Positions 17,446 through 27,637 of a stretch of DNA of 64,000 nt are shown in pieces (within the stretch, counting starts at the first letter, position 1; every line of letters begins with the position of its first letter). The translations under genes and the position numbers were made by a program. The notes beneath the pieces are model-generated. The model did not search any database, was not told where the DNA came from, and saw only the letters and a program-made list of their open reading frames with translations. Source of the stretch: Halomonas sp. LR3S48 (GTDB lineage: Bacteria; Pseudomonadota; Gammaproteobacteria; Pseudomonadales; Halomonadaceae). Location: assembly GCF_025725665.1 (NCBI RefSeq), contig NZ_CP107009.1, forward strand, positions 186,001 to 250,000, in the 5' to 3' direction.

Positions 17446-19557
17446 ATGAGTACTTCCACCAAGGCCGTCAAGACATCCCTCGAGGTGCCTATGCAAGTGC
17501 CCTCACGCGATATCTGGGACTCCAAGTATCGTCTCAAGGATCGTCACGGACGCCCCGTCGACAAGGACGTGGCAGCGACCTGGGAGCGCGTCGCGCGTGC
17601 CCTGGCCGCGGTGGAGGGCGAGCGTGCCGAGGAGTGGCTGCCCAAGTTCCGCTGGGCGCTGGAGCACGGCGCCATTCCCGCCGGGCGCATCATGTCCAAC
17701 GCCGGTGCCGAGGACTACAAGCCGGCGGTCAGCCTGATCAACTGCACCGTCTCGCGCACCATCCGCGACTCCATGCACGACATCCTCTCCTCGGTGGTGG
17801 ATGCCGGCATGACGCTCAAGGCGGGCTGTGGCATCGGCTACGAGTTCTCGACCTTGCGCCACAAGGGCGCCTTCGTGTTCGGCGCCGGTGCCGGCACCAA
17901 CGGCCCGCTGGCGTTCATGGATATCTACGACAAGATGTGCTTCACGGTGGCCTCGGCGGGCGGTCGCCGCGGTGCGCAGATGGGCACCTTCGACGTCGGC
18001 CACCCCGACGTGCGCAGCTTCATCGAGGCCAAGCGTGAAGCCGGCCGGCTGCGGCAGTTCAACCTCTCGCTGCTGATCACCGACGAGTTCATGGAAGCGG
18101 TGAAGAACGACGCCGACTGGCCGCTGGCCTTCCCGCTGCACGCCGGCGAGAAGGATGACGTCAAGCCCGAGGACCTGATCTACCGCGACTGGCCGGTGGT
18201 CGAGGAGGGCTATAGCGTCGACGCCGAGGGACGCGTGGCCTGTCGCATCGTCGAGGTGATCAAGGCGCGCGAGCTGTGGGACACCATCATGAGCTCGACG
18301 TACGACTTCGCCGAGCCGGGGTTCATCCTGATCGATCAGGTCAACCGCATGAACAACAACTGGTTCTGCGAAGAGATCCGTGCCACCAACCCCTGCGGCG
18401 AGCAGCCCCTGCCGCCGGAAGGCGCCTGCCTGCTCGGCTCGGTCAATCTGACCCGCTTCGTCATCGACCCCTTCGGCAAGAAGCCGCGTTTCGACTGGGA
18501 GCGCTACCGCCAGGTGGTGGCGATCTTTACCCGCATGCTCGACAACGTGGTCGAGATCAGCAGCCTGCCGCTCGAGGGCCAGCGCCGCGAGATCGAGGCC
18601 AAGCGTCGTCACGGCATGGGCTTCCTCGGCCTCGGTTCGACCTTGACCATGCTCAAGATCCCCTACGGTTCGCCCGAGTCACTCGCCTTCACCGAGGAGG
18701 TGAGCCGCAACCTGGCAATCGAGGGCTGGAAGCAGGCACTGGAACTTTCCCGCGAGAAGGGCATGGCGCCGGTTCTGGCAGAGGATTTCGAGATCACGCC
18801 GAAGATGATGCGCGAGCGTCCCGAGCTGGCGAAGGACGGTTACGAGATCGGTGACAAGGTGCCCGGGCGCATCCTGCACGCGCGCTACAGCCGCTACATG
18901 CAGAAAGTCGCCGAGGTGGAGCCGGAGCTGGTCGCGGCACTGGCAGAGCACGGTGCGCGTTTCACCCACCACAGCTCCATCGCGCCGACCGGTACCATCT
19001 CGCTGTCGCTGGGTAACAACGCCTCCAACGGCATCGAGCCGTCGTTCTCGCACCGCTACTTTCGCAACGTGATCCAGTCGGGCAAGAAGACCAAGGAGCA
19101 GGTGGAGGTGGTCTCCTTCGAGCTCGCCGCCTACCGCCACTTCATCGCCAGCGACGCGGTGGAGAGCGACCTGCCCGACTACTTCATCACCGCCGATTCG
19201 GTGACCCCGACGCAGCATGTGGCGGTGCAGGCGGCGGCCCAGGCCTGGGTCGACTCGGCGATCTCCAAGACGGTCAACGTGCCCACCGAGTTCCCCTTCG
19301 AGCAGTTCAAGGACCTCTACCTGGATGCCTACCAGAGCAAGCTCAAGGGCTGCACCACCTTCCGCTTCAACCCGGAAGCGTTCCAGGGCGTGCTGGTGCG
19401 CGAGGACGACCTCAAGAACACCACCTATGTGTTCGAGCTGGAGAACGGCGAGACGCTGGAGCTTGCCGGCGACGAGAAGGTGGTCTACGACGGCGAAGAG
19501 CACAACGCGGCGAACCTGTATGACGCGCTGAAGGAAGGCACCTATGGGAAGTGGTAA
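17446..19557 (+). CDS. nrdJ: NrdJa, catalytic subunit of split adenosylcobalamin-dependent (class II) RNR
   Basis: A 703-residue ribonucleotide reductase large subunit with the class I/II ten-stranded barrel. Key motifs are NPCGEQPLPPEGACLLGSVNL (a region near residue 325 holding the N-x-C-x-E catalytic triad), the first active-site cysteine in SLINCTVSRT near residue 100, and APTGTISLSLGNNASNGIEPSFSHRY near residue 520. It reduces ribonucleotides with an adenosylcobalamin radical and works with or without oxygen. The C-terminal cysteine-rich reductant-interaction part is not in this polypeptide but in nrdJb downstream, as in Pseudomonas aeruginosa NrdJab. A 189-bp gap with a structured repeat separates the two halves. 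Confidence 0.93.
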   Translation: MSTSTKAVKTSLEVPMQVPSRDIWDSKYRLKDRHGRPVDKDVAATWERVARALAAVEGERAEEWLPKFRWALEHGAIPAGRIMSNAGAEDYKPAVSLINCTVSRTIRDSMHDILSSVVDAGMTLKAGCGIGYEFSTLRHKGAFVFGAGAGTNGPLAFMDIYDKMCFTVASAGGRRGAQMGTFDVGHPDVRSFIEAKREAGRLRQFNLSLLITDEFMEAVKNDADWPLAFPLHAGEKDDVKPEDLIYRDWPVVEEGYSVDAEGRVACRIVEVIKARELWDTIMSSTYDFAEPGFILIDQVNRMNNNWFCEEIRATNPCGEQPLPPEGACLLGSVNLTRFVIDPFGKKPRFDWERYRQVVAIFTRMLDNVVEISSLPLEGQRREIEAKRRHGMGFLGLGSTLTMLKIPYGSPESLAFTEEVSRNLAIEGWKQALELSREKGMAPVLAEDFEITPKMMRERPELAKDGYEIGDKVPGRILHARYSRYMQKVAEVEPELVAALAEHGARFTHHSSIAPTGTISLSLGNNASNGIEPSFSHRYFRNVIQSGKKTKEQVEVVSFELAAYRHFIASDAVESDLPDYFITADSVTPTQHVAVQAAAQAWVDSAISKTVNVPTEFPFEQFKDLYLDAYQSKLKGCTTFRFNPEAFQGVLVREDDLKNTTYVFELENGETLELAGDEKVVYDGEEHNAANLYDALKEGTYGKW

Positions 19558-19579
19558 GCCAGAGCACTTCCAACTGCCG

Positions 19580-19700
19580 GCAGCGAGGAGCGCCGGGAAC
19601 ACGTCGAAGAGGAGGTCCTACGCCATGGATGGCGTAGGTAGCGTACAGGGAAGTATTCACAGCGCCTCCTCGCAGATGTGTTGCCGGATTAGCCCCGAGC
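19580..19700. repeat. Structured REP-like element between nrdJa and nrdJb
   Basis: The gap between the two RNR genes holds a nested hairpin: CCTACGCCAT (19617-19626) pairs with ATGGCGTAGG (19629-19638), and outside it GAGGAGG (19609-19615) can pair with CCTCCTC (19665-19671). There is no plausible coding content. Only one copy is seen here, so calling it a dispersed repeat is inference from its structure and my recollection of similar noncoding elements in related genomes. Boundaries are approximate. Confidence 0.5.
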
Positions 19701-19746
19701 GAGTGGAGCTGCGCGCCTTTGAATCCTTTTCCGCAGGAGCCTGCTG

Positions 19747-20505
19747 ATGGCCGTCGAAATCAAGTCCAAGATCGTTTCCTACAGCGTCAAGAAGGCGGTG
19801 CAAGAGGTGCCGCTGGCCGACGAGAACCCGCTCACGGTACGCATCCCCTCGCGCCCGGAAGGGACGCTGGAGGCCGTCTCCGAGAAGATCTCCTACGTCG
19901 GCGCCGAGGGCCGCAAGAAGGTCTACCTGCTGGTCTCCTTCATGCCGGTAGAGGGCGTACTCGACGGCAAGCGCGTGGTGATCGAGCGCCCGGTGGAGTT
20001 CTTCTTCCCCTCCGGCCAGCTCTCCAGCGAGCACCAGTGGATCACCGCCACCATGCGCAGCCTGTCGCTGGCCGCCCGCGGCGGCTACGTCACCCAGGCG
20101 GTGGCCGACCTGCGCAAGGTAGCCTGGGACAAGGGCCTGGTGCGCTGCGGCATGAACCGCTGGGGCAAGCCGATGTTCCACGATTCCGAGGTCGCCGCCA
20201 TCGCCTGGTCGATCCAGCAGATCCTCTACCGCCGCGGTTTCCTCGACCAGGACGGCAACCAGGTGCCGGTGGAGGACCTGGTCAGCCGCTACGCCCATCG
20301 CCTGGCGCACGGCCACCCCTGGCAGCCACCCACCCTCGAGGAGGAGGCCCAGGCCGAGCAGCAGGCCCAGGCCCAAGCGTCGGAGGCGGACAAGGGCGAC
20401 GGCCCCACGGTGGTCGGGCACTGCCCCGAGTGCCGCGGCGAGCTGATCATGATGGACGGCTGCCCCACCTGTTATGCAGGTTGTGGCTGGTCCAAGTGCG
20501 GCTAG
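19747..20505 (+). CDS. NrdJb, small subunit of split class II RNR
   Basis: A 252-residue protein starting MAVEIKSKIVSYSVKK and matching the NrdJb (PA5496-like) partner of split class II RNRs. Residues 60-190 form an alpha/beta region with RSLSLAARGGYVTQAVADLRKV. After a charged EEEAQAEQQAQAQ linker it ends in a cysteine cluster (CPECRGEL, CPTCYAGCGWSKCG) that supplies the thiols re-reducing the active site or a metal site. AGGAG lies 8 nt before the ATG, so it is translated independently. Its TAG stop codon coincides with the first three bases (TAG) of a MITE-like repeat at 20503-20646. Confidence 0.87.
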   Translation: MAVEIKSKIVSYSVKKAVQEVPLADENPLTVRIPSRPEGTLEAVSEKISYVGAEGRKKVYLLVSFMPVEGVLDGKRVVIERPVEFFFPSGQLSSEHQWITATMRSLSLAARGGYVTQAVADLRKVAWDKGLVRCGMNRWGKPMFHDSEVAAIAWSIQQILYRRGFLDQDGNQVPVEDLVSRYAHRLAHGHPWQPPTLEEEAQAEQQAQAQASEADKGDGPTVVGHCPECRGELIMMDGCPTCYAGCGWSKCG

Positions 20506-20646
20506 GCTTGGATGAAAACTGGCTGCGCTCGGCCATACTGCGTTAAAAATCGGCTCAAGGTACTCATTTACAACACGTAAACTCCGTCCTTTCGCCGATT
20601 TTTGCCTTGTCTGACCTTCGCTCGCCGACTTTTCGTTTAAAGCCTA
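20503..20646 (+). repeat. MITE-like dispersed repeat, copy A
   Basis: A 144-bp noncoding element with terminal inverted repeats TAGGCTT (20503-20509) and AAGCCTA (20640-20646). Inside are the arms AAAAATCGGC (20545-20554) and GCCGATTTTT (20594-20603) and a central TTTAC/GTAAA hairpin. A second copy in opposite orientation lies at 55902-56046 and differs by only about a dozen bases over the core when aligned by eye. A partial third piece (ACTGGCTGCGCTCGG) follows at 20647-20661. The element's first bases form the nrdJb stop codon. Confidence 0.85.
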
Positions 20647-20673
20647 ACTGGCTGCGCTCGGTCATATCTCCAC

Positions 20674-20698
20674 CGAAGCCGGACCTGTTCCGGCTTCG
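20674..20698. terminator. Hairpin between nrdJb and deoR
   Basis: CGAAGCCGGA (20674-20683) pairs with TCCGGCTTCG (20689-20698), followed by TTGCGT. The T tract is weak. It sits between the convergent ends of nrdJb and deoR and resembles the stronger hairpin at 22776-22809, including the following TTG-GTCTGG. Confidence 0.55.
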
Positions 20699-20711
20699 TT
20701 GCGTCTGGGCG

Positions 20712-21467
20712 TCAGGCGGCGACGATTCTGGGGCCGCCGTTGGCCTGCGGCAGTGCCATGTCGCCGTCGGTGATCACCACGTCGAAGTCGTCGAGCCGGG
20801 CGAAGTAAGCGGGGCGCACCTGGCCGACCTTGCTCTCGTCGACCACCAGCAGGCGCTGCTCGGCACAGGCAATGGCGGCCTGCTTGGGGGCGACTTCGTG
20901 GAAGTGGAAGCAGCTCACGCCGCGTTCGGCGTGCACGCCGGCAGCCGAAATGAAGGCGCGATTGATGCCCAGGCGCTTGATCGCCGCGCTCATGTCGTCG
21001 CCGCCGAAGGACCGAGAGCTGGCATGATAAAGTCCACCGAGAAGTACCAGGCGCACCTCAGGCAACAGGCTGACAGCATTGGCTACATTGAGGGCATAGG
21101 TCACCACGGTGAGCCGCTCAAAGGCAGCGAGCCTGCCTACCAGGGGCAGCAGGGTGGTGCCGCAGTCCATGAACAGGGTGTCGCCGTTCTCGATGAAACC
21201 GGCGGCCCGCTCGCACAGCCGGCGCTTGGCCAGGGCGTGGCTATCCTTTTGCCGGTCTAGGTCGTAGGCAGACGAATAGTGAGGGTTGTTGGCCATCACC
21301 AGGCGTCCACCGAGCAGGGTCATGGCACCGTCGCTTGCGGCCACGTCGCGGCGTATGGTCATCTCCGATACACCGCAGAGGCGGGCGGCCTCGCGAAGAT
21401 GGATGGTACCGGCGGCGGCGAGCGCCTGCTGCAGGCGGGCCAGGCGCATGGCGCTGCGGTCATTCAT
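20712..21467 (-). CDS. deoR: DeoR-family repressor of the deo operon
   Basis: A 251-residue DeoR-type regulator. The N-terminal helix-turn-helix is IHLREAARLCGVSEMTIRRDVAA (residues 22-44). The sensor domain has the DeoR family GDTLFMDCGTT and DDFDVVITDG motifs, and the family binds phosphorylated sugars such as deoxyribose 5-phosphate. Its gene lies next to a full deoxynucleoside catabolic operon, and a TGTTA-N6-TAACA operator closely like the E. coli DeoR site precedes nupC at 22848-22863. It is transcribed away from the operon. Its product most likely represses nupC-cdd until deoxynucleosides appear. Confidence 0.85.
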   Translation of the reverse strand: MNDRSAMRLARLQQALAAAGTIHLREAARLCGVSEMTIRRDVAASDGAMTLLGGRLVMANNPHYSSAYDLDRQKDSHALAKRRLCERAAGFIENGDTLFMDCGTTLLPLVGRLAAFERLTVVTYALNVANAVSLLPEVRLVLLGGLYHASSRSFGGDDMSAAIKRLGINRAFISAAGVHAERGVSCFHFHEVAPKQAAIACAEQRLLVVDESKVGQVRPAYFARLDDFDVVITDGDMALPQANGGPRIVAA

Positions 21468-21817
21468 TTACTGCTCCCCACCTTGTCATGGTTTCCAAGA
21501 ACCTGGCTCGAAGATCACTTTGGCTGGCTCTATGCTGAGCCAGCCGATGCCGTTTTTCCACTCCGACCGAAAAGCGTTCGTCGCCCGGGCGTAGCGCCGT
21601 GTGACTTGCAGCGGGTCGGGCGGTGCCCGAATGGCGGTCAATGACTGAGGTCGCTCATTCTCGCCGGAGGCAGAGTCAGTTTTTTTCTTCAGCGCTTCTT
21701 GCTAGTCGATTTTCAGCACAACGCTGACGGCAAAATCAGGCAGCACGTCAACCCACCCAATGTAACCTGAACGTCCTTTGCCGAATTGACGTCTGCTGGA
21801 GCAGGGAATGATTTGGT
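21468..21817. other. Noncoding gap between deoR and the glycosyltransferase
   Basis: No gene is supported in these 350 bp. A hairpin GGCTGGCTC (21522-21530) with GAGCCAGCC (21537-21545), followed 6 bp later by TTTTT, could be a terminator. The right half is less GC-rich than the surroundings and must contain the promoter of the glycosyltransferase gene and, on the other strand, that of deoR. Confidence 0.5.
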
Positions 21818-22726
21818 ATGCCTTTGATATCGGTAGTGATACCCGTCTATAACGAAGCGCAAAACCTGAAAACGTCCCTCCCGTCCCTGTTCCGCCAGGT
21901 GTTCAAGGGTTACGAGGTGATCGTGGTCGACGAGGGGTCCACGGATGGCTCCCTGGAACTCCTTCACCATCATGAGCGCGCGGGTCGGTTGCAGTTGTTG
22001 CACTCCCGTTATGACGAAGGTCCTCTCGTGGCGTGTAATGGCGGAGCGCAGGTCGCCATGGGTGGTTGGCTGATGTTTTTTAACGCCCGGGATCTGCTGC
22101 TCTTCGATCATTTGTCACGCATGGCCGAGGCAATAGCCCGTCATCCCGAGATAGAACTGTTCATCAATGCCTATCAGTGCATGAGTGAACAACGAGGCTT
22201 GATCAAGGTGGCCCCGCTCCCACAAGGCGTCCTGGGCCGACTGGATGCGCTAGCAGCCTATGCCCATGGAGATTTCATCCATCCCCATGCTGCGTGTCTG
22301 CGCCGGCAGCGTTTCCTTGCCATGGGCGGATTTCCCGAGCGGTACCCCTACGGGGGGGAAGACTATTTTTGGCTCAAGGTGCTCTGCGAAGTCGAAGCGA
22401 TCCATTACGACGACACCGTAACCAGCTTGTGGCAGGAGCCCGAGGGAGACCCGGCCAGTGGCGATGTCATGCCGCCACATCCGGCTCAGGATCTTCTCGA
22501 CCCGTATCGGCAGCGACTTTCCCGCCGTGAGAGGCGTCAGCTTCTCGCGGCGGTGAATCGTAAGCTGCTCGAGTGGGGAATGGAGAACAAACGGCGAGGG
22601 CATCCCACGCGCCCCACGCTCGCGGCGCTGCGCCTCACGGGCATGACATCGGAACTCTTGCCATTACTGTTGCGCCTGGCCTTGCCGCAAGCCTGGTCCC
22701 GGCGGTTGCTGGACCGCTCGAAGTAA
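21818..22726 (+). CDS. Family 2 glycosyltransferase, orphan
   Basis: A 302-residue GT-A fold glycosyltransferase: ISVVIPVYNEAQNLKTSLPSL at the N-terminus, the nucleotide-sugar motif VVDEGSTDGS, then a variant second motif FFNARDLLLFDHL where the usual DxD is NAR-D. The segment MGGFPERYPYGGEDYFWLKVL near residue 170 provides the acceptor-side ED. It probably adds a sugar to a cell-surface glycan, but substrate is unknown. It has no polysaccharide genes around it, is flanked by terminators and is somewhat lower in GC than its neighbours, consistent with a separate origin. Confidence 0.8.
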   Translation: MPLISVVIPVYNEAQNLKTSLPSLFRQVFKGYEVIVVDEGSTDGSLELLHHHERAGRLQLLHSRYDEGPLVACNGGAQVAMGGWLMFFNARDLLLFDHLSRMAEAIARHPEIELFINAYQCMSEQRGLIKVAPLPQGVLGRLDALAAYAHGDFIHPHAACLRRQRFLAMGGFPERYPYGGEDYFWLKVLCEVEAIHYDDTVTSLWQEPEGDPASGDVMPPHPAQDLLDPYRQRLSRRERRQLLAAVNRKLLEWGMENKRRGHPTRPTLAALRLTGMTSELLPLLLRLALPQAWSRRLLDRSK

Positions 22727-22775
22727 ACTTCCGGCTGGAGAAGCCCAGTAGTTCTGGCACGTCTTCTGCGCATCG

Positions 22776-22809
22776 ACGAAGCCGCCACGCCAACGCGTGG
22801 CGGCTTCGT
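22776..22809. terminator. Intrinsic terminator after the glycosyltransferase
   Basis: A perfect 15-bp stem (22776-22790 with 22795-22809) closes a CAAC loop and is followed by TGTGTCTGG. It insulates the glycosyltransferase gene from the deo operon promoter. Confidence 0.75.
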
Positions 22810-22834
22810 TGTGTCTGGCGCCTGGATGTTGGAA

Positions 22835-22864
22835 TTGTCACAGTAAATGTTATAGATTTAACAT
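22835..22864 (+). promoter_or_regulatory. Promoter and DeoR operator of the nupC-deo operon
   Basis: TTGTCA (22835-22840) and TAACAT (22859-22864) with an 18-bp spacer form a plausible sigma-70 promoter. Within it TGTTA-TAGATT-TAACA (22848-22863) is an inverted repeat with the same arms and spacing as the E. coli DeoR operator TGTTAGAATTCTAACA. The arms extend to AAATGTTA/TAACATTT (22845-22866). Binding would block the -10 region. Confidence 0.75.
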
Positions 22865-22945
22865 TTCGCGTCACTTCAGTGCATTTCCTACTATAACCAG
22901 GTGCGCCCCAGTCGCGGCCACCCAGCACGAACGGAAGGACCCTCC

Positions 22946-24217
22946 ATGACTGCCATCATGAGCCTGGTCGGCATGGCGACGCTGATCGCCATCGCCCTCG
23001 TCTTTTCTACCAACCGGCGCGACATCCGCCTACGAACCGTGGGTGGGGCCTTCGCCATCCAGGCCGGTATCGGCGCCTTCGTGCTTTACGTGCCGTTCGG
23101 CCAGGCGGTGCTGCAGACAATCTCCGCCGGCGTCAGCCAGGTGGTGCTCTACGCCAACGACGGCATCGACTTTCTCTTCGGTGGCCTGGCCGATACCGGC
23201 AATGTCGGCTTCGTCTTCGCCATCAAGGTGCTGCCGGTCATCATCTTCTTCTCCTCGCTGATCGCCGTGCTCTACTACATCGGCATCATGCAGTGGGTGA
23301 TCCGCATCCTCGGCGGCGCGCTGCAGAAGGCGCTGGGCACCTCGCGCACCGAATCGCTCTCGGCCACCGCCAACATCTTCGTCGGCCAGACCGAGGCGCC
23401 GCTGGTGGTGCGCCCCTTCATCGCCCGCATGACCCCCTCGCAGCTGTTCGCGGTGATGTGCGGCGGGCTGGCCTCGGTGGCCGGCTCGGTGCTGGCCGGC
23501 TACGCGGCACTGGGCATTCCCATGGAGTACCTCGTCGCGGCCTCGTTCATGGCCGCCCCCGGCGGGCTGCTGTTCGCCAAGCTGATCATGCCCGAGACCC
23601 AGGAGCCGGTGGACGACACCGAGGAGGCCAACCAGGTCATCGAGGAGGAGGACAAGCCGGTCAACATCCTTGATGCGGCGGCGACCGGGGCCACCTCGGG
23701 GCTGCGCCTGGCGGCCAACGTGGGCGCCATGCTGCTCGCCTTCATCGGCCTGATCGCGCTGATCAACGGCATGCTCGGCGGCGTGGGCGGCTGGGTCGGC
23801 GTCGAGGAGCTGAGCCTGGAGCTGATCCTGGGCTGGCTGTTCGCGCCGCTCGCCTTCGTGCTCGGCGTGCCCTGGGCGGAAGCGACGCTGGCCGGCTCCT
23901 TCATCGGCCAGAAGCTGGTGGTCAACGAGTTCGTCGCCTACATCAACCTGGCGCCCTACATTGACGGCGATTCGCTGGTGGCGAATACAGGTCAGGTCAT
24001 GAGCGGGCATACCGTGGCGATTCTCTCCTTCGCCCTGTGCGGCTTCGCCAACCTCTCGTCGATCGCCATCCTGCTCGGCGGCCTGGGCAGCATCGCTCCC
24101 AGCCGGCGCCACGACATCGCCCGCTTCGGAGTGAAGGCCGTGCTGGCGGGCACGCTCTCCAACCTGATGTCGGCGGCCATCGCCGGGTTCTTCCTCGCCT
24201 TGGGGGGAGTGATCTGA
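22946..24217 (+). CDS. nupC: NupC-type concentrative nucleoside transporter
   Basis: A 423-residue membrane protein of the concentrative nucleoside transporter family. Diagnostic motifs are [29 protein letters not shown], the conserved region around [12 protein letters not shown] (nucleoside and sodium site) and NEFVAYINL near the C-terminus. It imports nucleosides coupled to an ion gradient. The start at 22946 has AAGGA 7 nt upstream. It heads the operon nupC-deoC-deoA-deoB-deoD-cdd, whose remaining genes overlap or abut. Confidence 0.92.
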   Translation: MTAIMSLVGMATLIAIALVFSTNRRDIRLRTVGGAFAIQAGIGAFVLYVPFGQAVLQTISAGVSQVVLYANDGIDFLFGGLADTGNVGFVFAIKVLPVIIFFSSLIAVLYYIGIMQWVIRILGGALQKALGTSRTESLSATANIFVGQTEAPLVVRPFIARMTPSQLFAVMCGGLASVAGSVLAGYAALGIPMEYLVAASFMAAPGGLLFAKLIMPETQEPVDDTEEANQVIEEEDKPVNILDAAATGATSGLRLAANVGAMLLAFIGLIALINGMLGGVGGWVGVEELSLELILGWLFAPLAFVLGVPWAEATLAGSFIGQKLVVNEFVAYINLAPYIDGDSLVANTGQVMSGHTVAILSFALCGFANLSSIAILLGGLGSIAPSRRHDIARFGVKAVLAGTLSNLMSAAIAGFFLALGGVI

Positions 24218-24257
24218 TGGCTGCTGCCAACGACTTCCTGATTCGACAGGTAATACC

Positions 24258-25030
24258 ATGACCGAACTGCAGCAGGCCGCACGCCAGGCCCTGGCGCTGA
24301 TGGACCTCACCAGCCTCAACGACGACGACAGTGACGCCGTCATTCGTGAACTGTGTGCCCGTGCCAATACGCCTGCGGGTCATCCAGCGGCGGTGTGCAT
24401 CTACCCCGCCTTCATCGCCACTGCGCGTGAGGCGCTGGACGGGCAGGGCCTGGCCGGCCAGGTCAAGATCGCCACGGTGACCAACTTCCCCCACGGCGAG
24501 GCCAACGTCGAGCGTGCCGCAGCCGAGACCCGCGCGGCCATCGCCGCGGGGGCCGACGAGGTCGACGTGGTGTTTCCCTATCGGGCGCTGATGGCGGGCG
24601 ACGCCGAGGTCGGCCAAGAGCTGGTTGCCGCCTGCAAGCGCGAGTGCGGCGATGCCGTGCTCAAGGTGATCCTCGAGACAGGTGAGCTCAAGGACGCCGG
24701 GCTGATTGACCGTGCCGGCATGCTGGCCATCGACGGCGGCGCCGACTTCCTCAAGACCTCCACCGGCAAGGTGGCGGTCAACGCCACCCTGGACGCCGCC
24801 AAGATCCTGCTCACCGCGATCAAGGCGAGCGGGCGCGACGTGGGTTTCAAGGCCGCCGGCGGTGTGCGCACCGCCGAGGACGCCGCCGCCTACCTGCAGC
24901 TTGCCGAGCAGGTGATGGGAGCGGATTGGATCACGCCGGCGCACTTCCGCTTCGGTGCCTCGGGCCTGCTCGGCAGCCTGCTGGAAACCTTGGGTGTCGG
25001 GGAAGACAAGGGCTCGACGGAGGGCTACTG

Positions 25031-25031
<1 letters not shown>
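24258..25031 (+). CDS. deoC: Deoxyribose-phosphate aldolase
   Basis: A 257-residue class I aldolase splitting 2-deoxyribose 5-phosphate into glyceraldehyde 3-phosphate and acetaldehyde. The Schiff-base lysine lies in DFLKTSTGK (near residue 167), and the second catalytic lysine is in [10 protein letters not shown] (near residue 200). Length and motifs match E. coli DeoC. It ends one base into the deoA start (TGATG), so translation is coupled. The operon order places it after the transporter. Confidence 0.95.
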
Positions 25032-26376
<1,345 letters not shown>

Positions 26377-26380
<4 letters not shown>

Positions 26381-27627
26381 CTCGCGCCATCGTGCTGGTA
26401 CTCGACTCCTTCGGCATCGGCGGCGCGCCGGATGCGGTGGACTTCGGCGACGCCGGGGCCGATACCCTGGGCCATATCGCCGCCGCCTGCGCTCGCGGAG
26501 AGTGTGACGGTGCCGGTCGCCAGGGCTCGCTTGCCCTGCCCCACCTGGGCCGGCTGGGGCTGTTCCACGCCCACCGCGAAAGCACCGGCAGCTGGGCCAA
26601 GGGCGTTGACGTGCCAGCCGAGGTGATCGGCGCCTACGGCCATGCCCGCGAGATCTCCTCGGGCAAGGATACCCCCTCGGGCCACTGGGAGATCGCCGGC
26701 GTGCCGGTGCGCTTCGACTGGGGCTACTTCTTCGACCTGGAGGACAGCTTCCCGCCCGAGCTGCTCCAGGCGCTCGAGCGCGAGGCCGGGCTGCCCGGCG
26801 TGCTGGGTAACTGCCACGCCTCGGGCACCGAGATCATCGCCCGGCTCGGCGAGGAGCACGTGGCGAGCGGCAAACCCATCGTCTATACCTCGGGCGACTC
26901 GGTGTTCCAGATCGCCGCCCACGAGGAGGCCTTCGGCCTCGAGCGGCTCTACGCGCTGTGCGAGACTGCCCGGCGACTGCTCGAGCCCTACAACATCGGC
27001 CGGGTCATCGCCCGGCCCTTCGTCGGGCAGAGCGCGGCGGACTTCGCCCGCACAGCCAACCGCCGCGACTACAGCGTCGAGCCGCCCGCACCCACGGTGC
27101 TGCAAAAGCTCGAGAGCGACGGCGGCGAGGTGATCGCCATCGGCAAGATCGCCGACATCTACGCCCACTGCGGTATAACACGCACGATCAAGGCCAGCGG
27201 CCACGACGCGCTGATGGATGCCACCCTGGCCGCGCTGGATGAGACCGGCGAGCGTTCGCTGGTGATGACCAACTTCGTCGACTTCGACACCCTCTACGGC
27301 CACCGCCGCGACGTGGCCGGCTACGCCGCAGCTCTCGAAGCCTTCGATGCGCGGCTACCCGAGCTGCTGGCCAAGTTGCGCGATGACGACCTGCTGATCC
27401 TTACCGCCGACCACGGCTGCGACCCCACCTGGCACGGCAGCGACCACACCCGCGAGCGGGTGCCGGTACTGGCGCTGGGCGTGGGACTCGAGCCCGGCTC
27501 GCTCGGCGCGCGCGACACCTTCGCCGATATCGGCCAGAGCCTGGCGGTGCATCTGGGGCTTGCGCCCATGGCCGATGGCACGAGTTTTCTGCCCGAGCCA
27601 CTACCCACCGACCCTCTCGCTGCATAG
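26377..27627 (+). CDS. deoB: Phosphopentomutase
   Basis: A 416-residue alkaline-phosphatase-fold enzyme that interconverts deoxyribose 1- and 5-phosphate. Metal ligands are visible in [13 protein letters not shown] at the N-terminus and in [22 protein letters not shown] near the C-terminus. The phosphorylation loop [10 protein letters not shown] lies near residue 95. It links the nucleoside phosphorylases DeoA and DeoD to the aldolase DeoC. Confidence 0.95.
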
Positions 27628-27637
27628 GAGCCTCGAC

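Noticed and set aside
19412..19660. A minus-strand open frame across the end of nrdJa
   Set aside because: It is an antisense frame of nrdJa extended through the hairpin element, without a ribosome-binding site.
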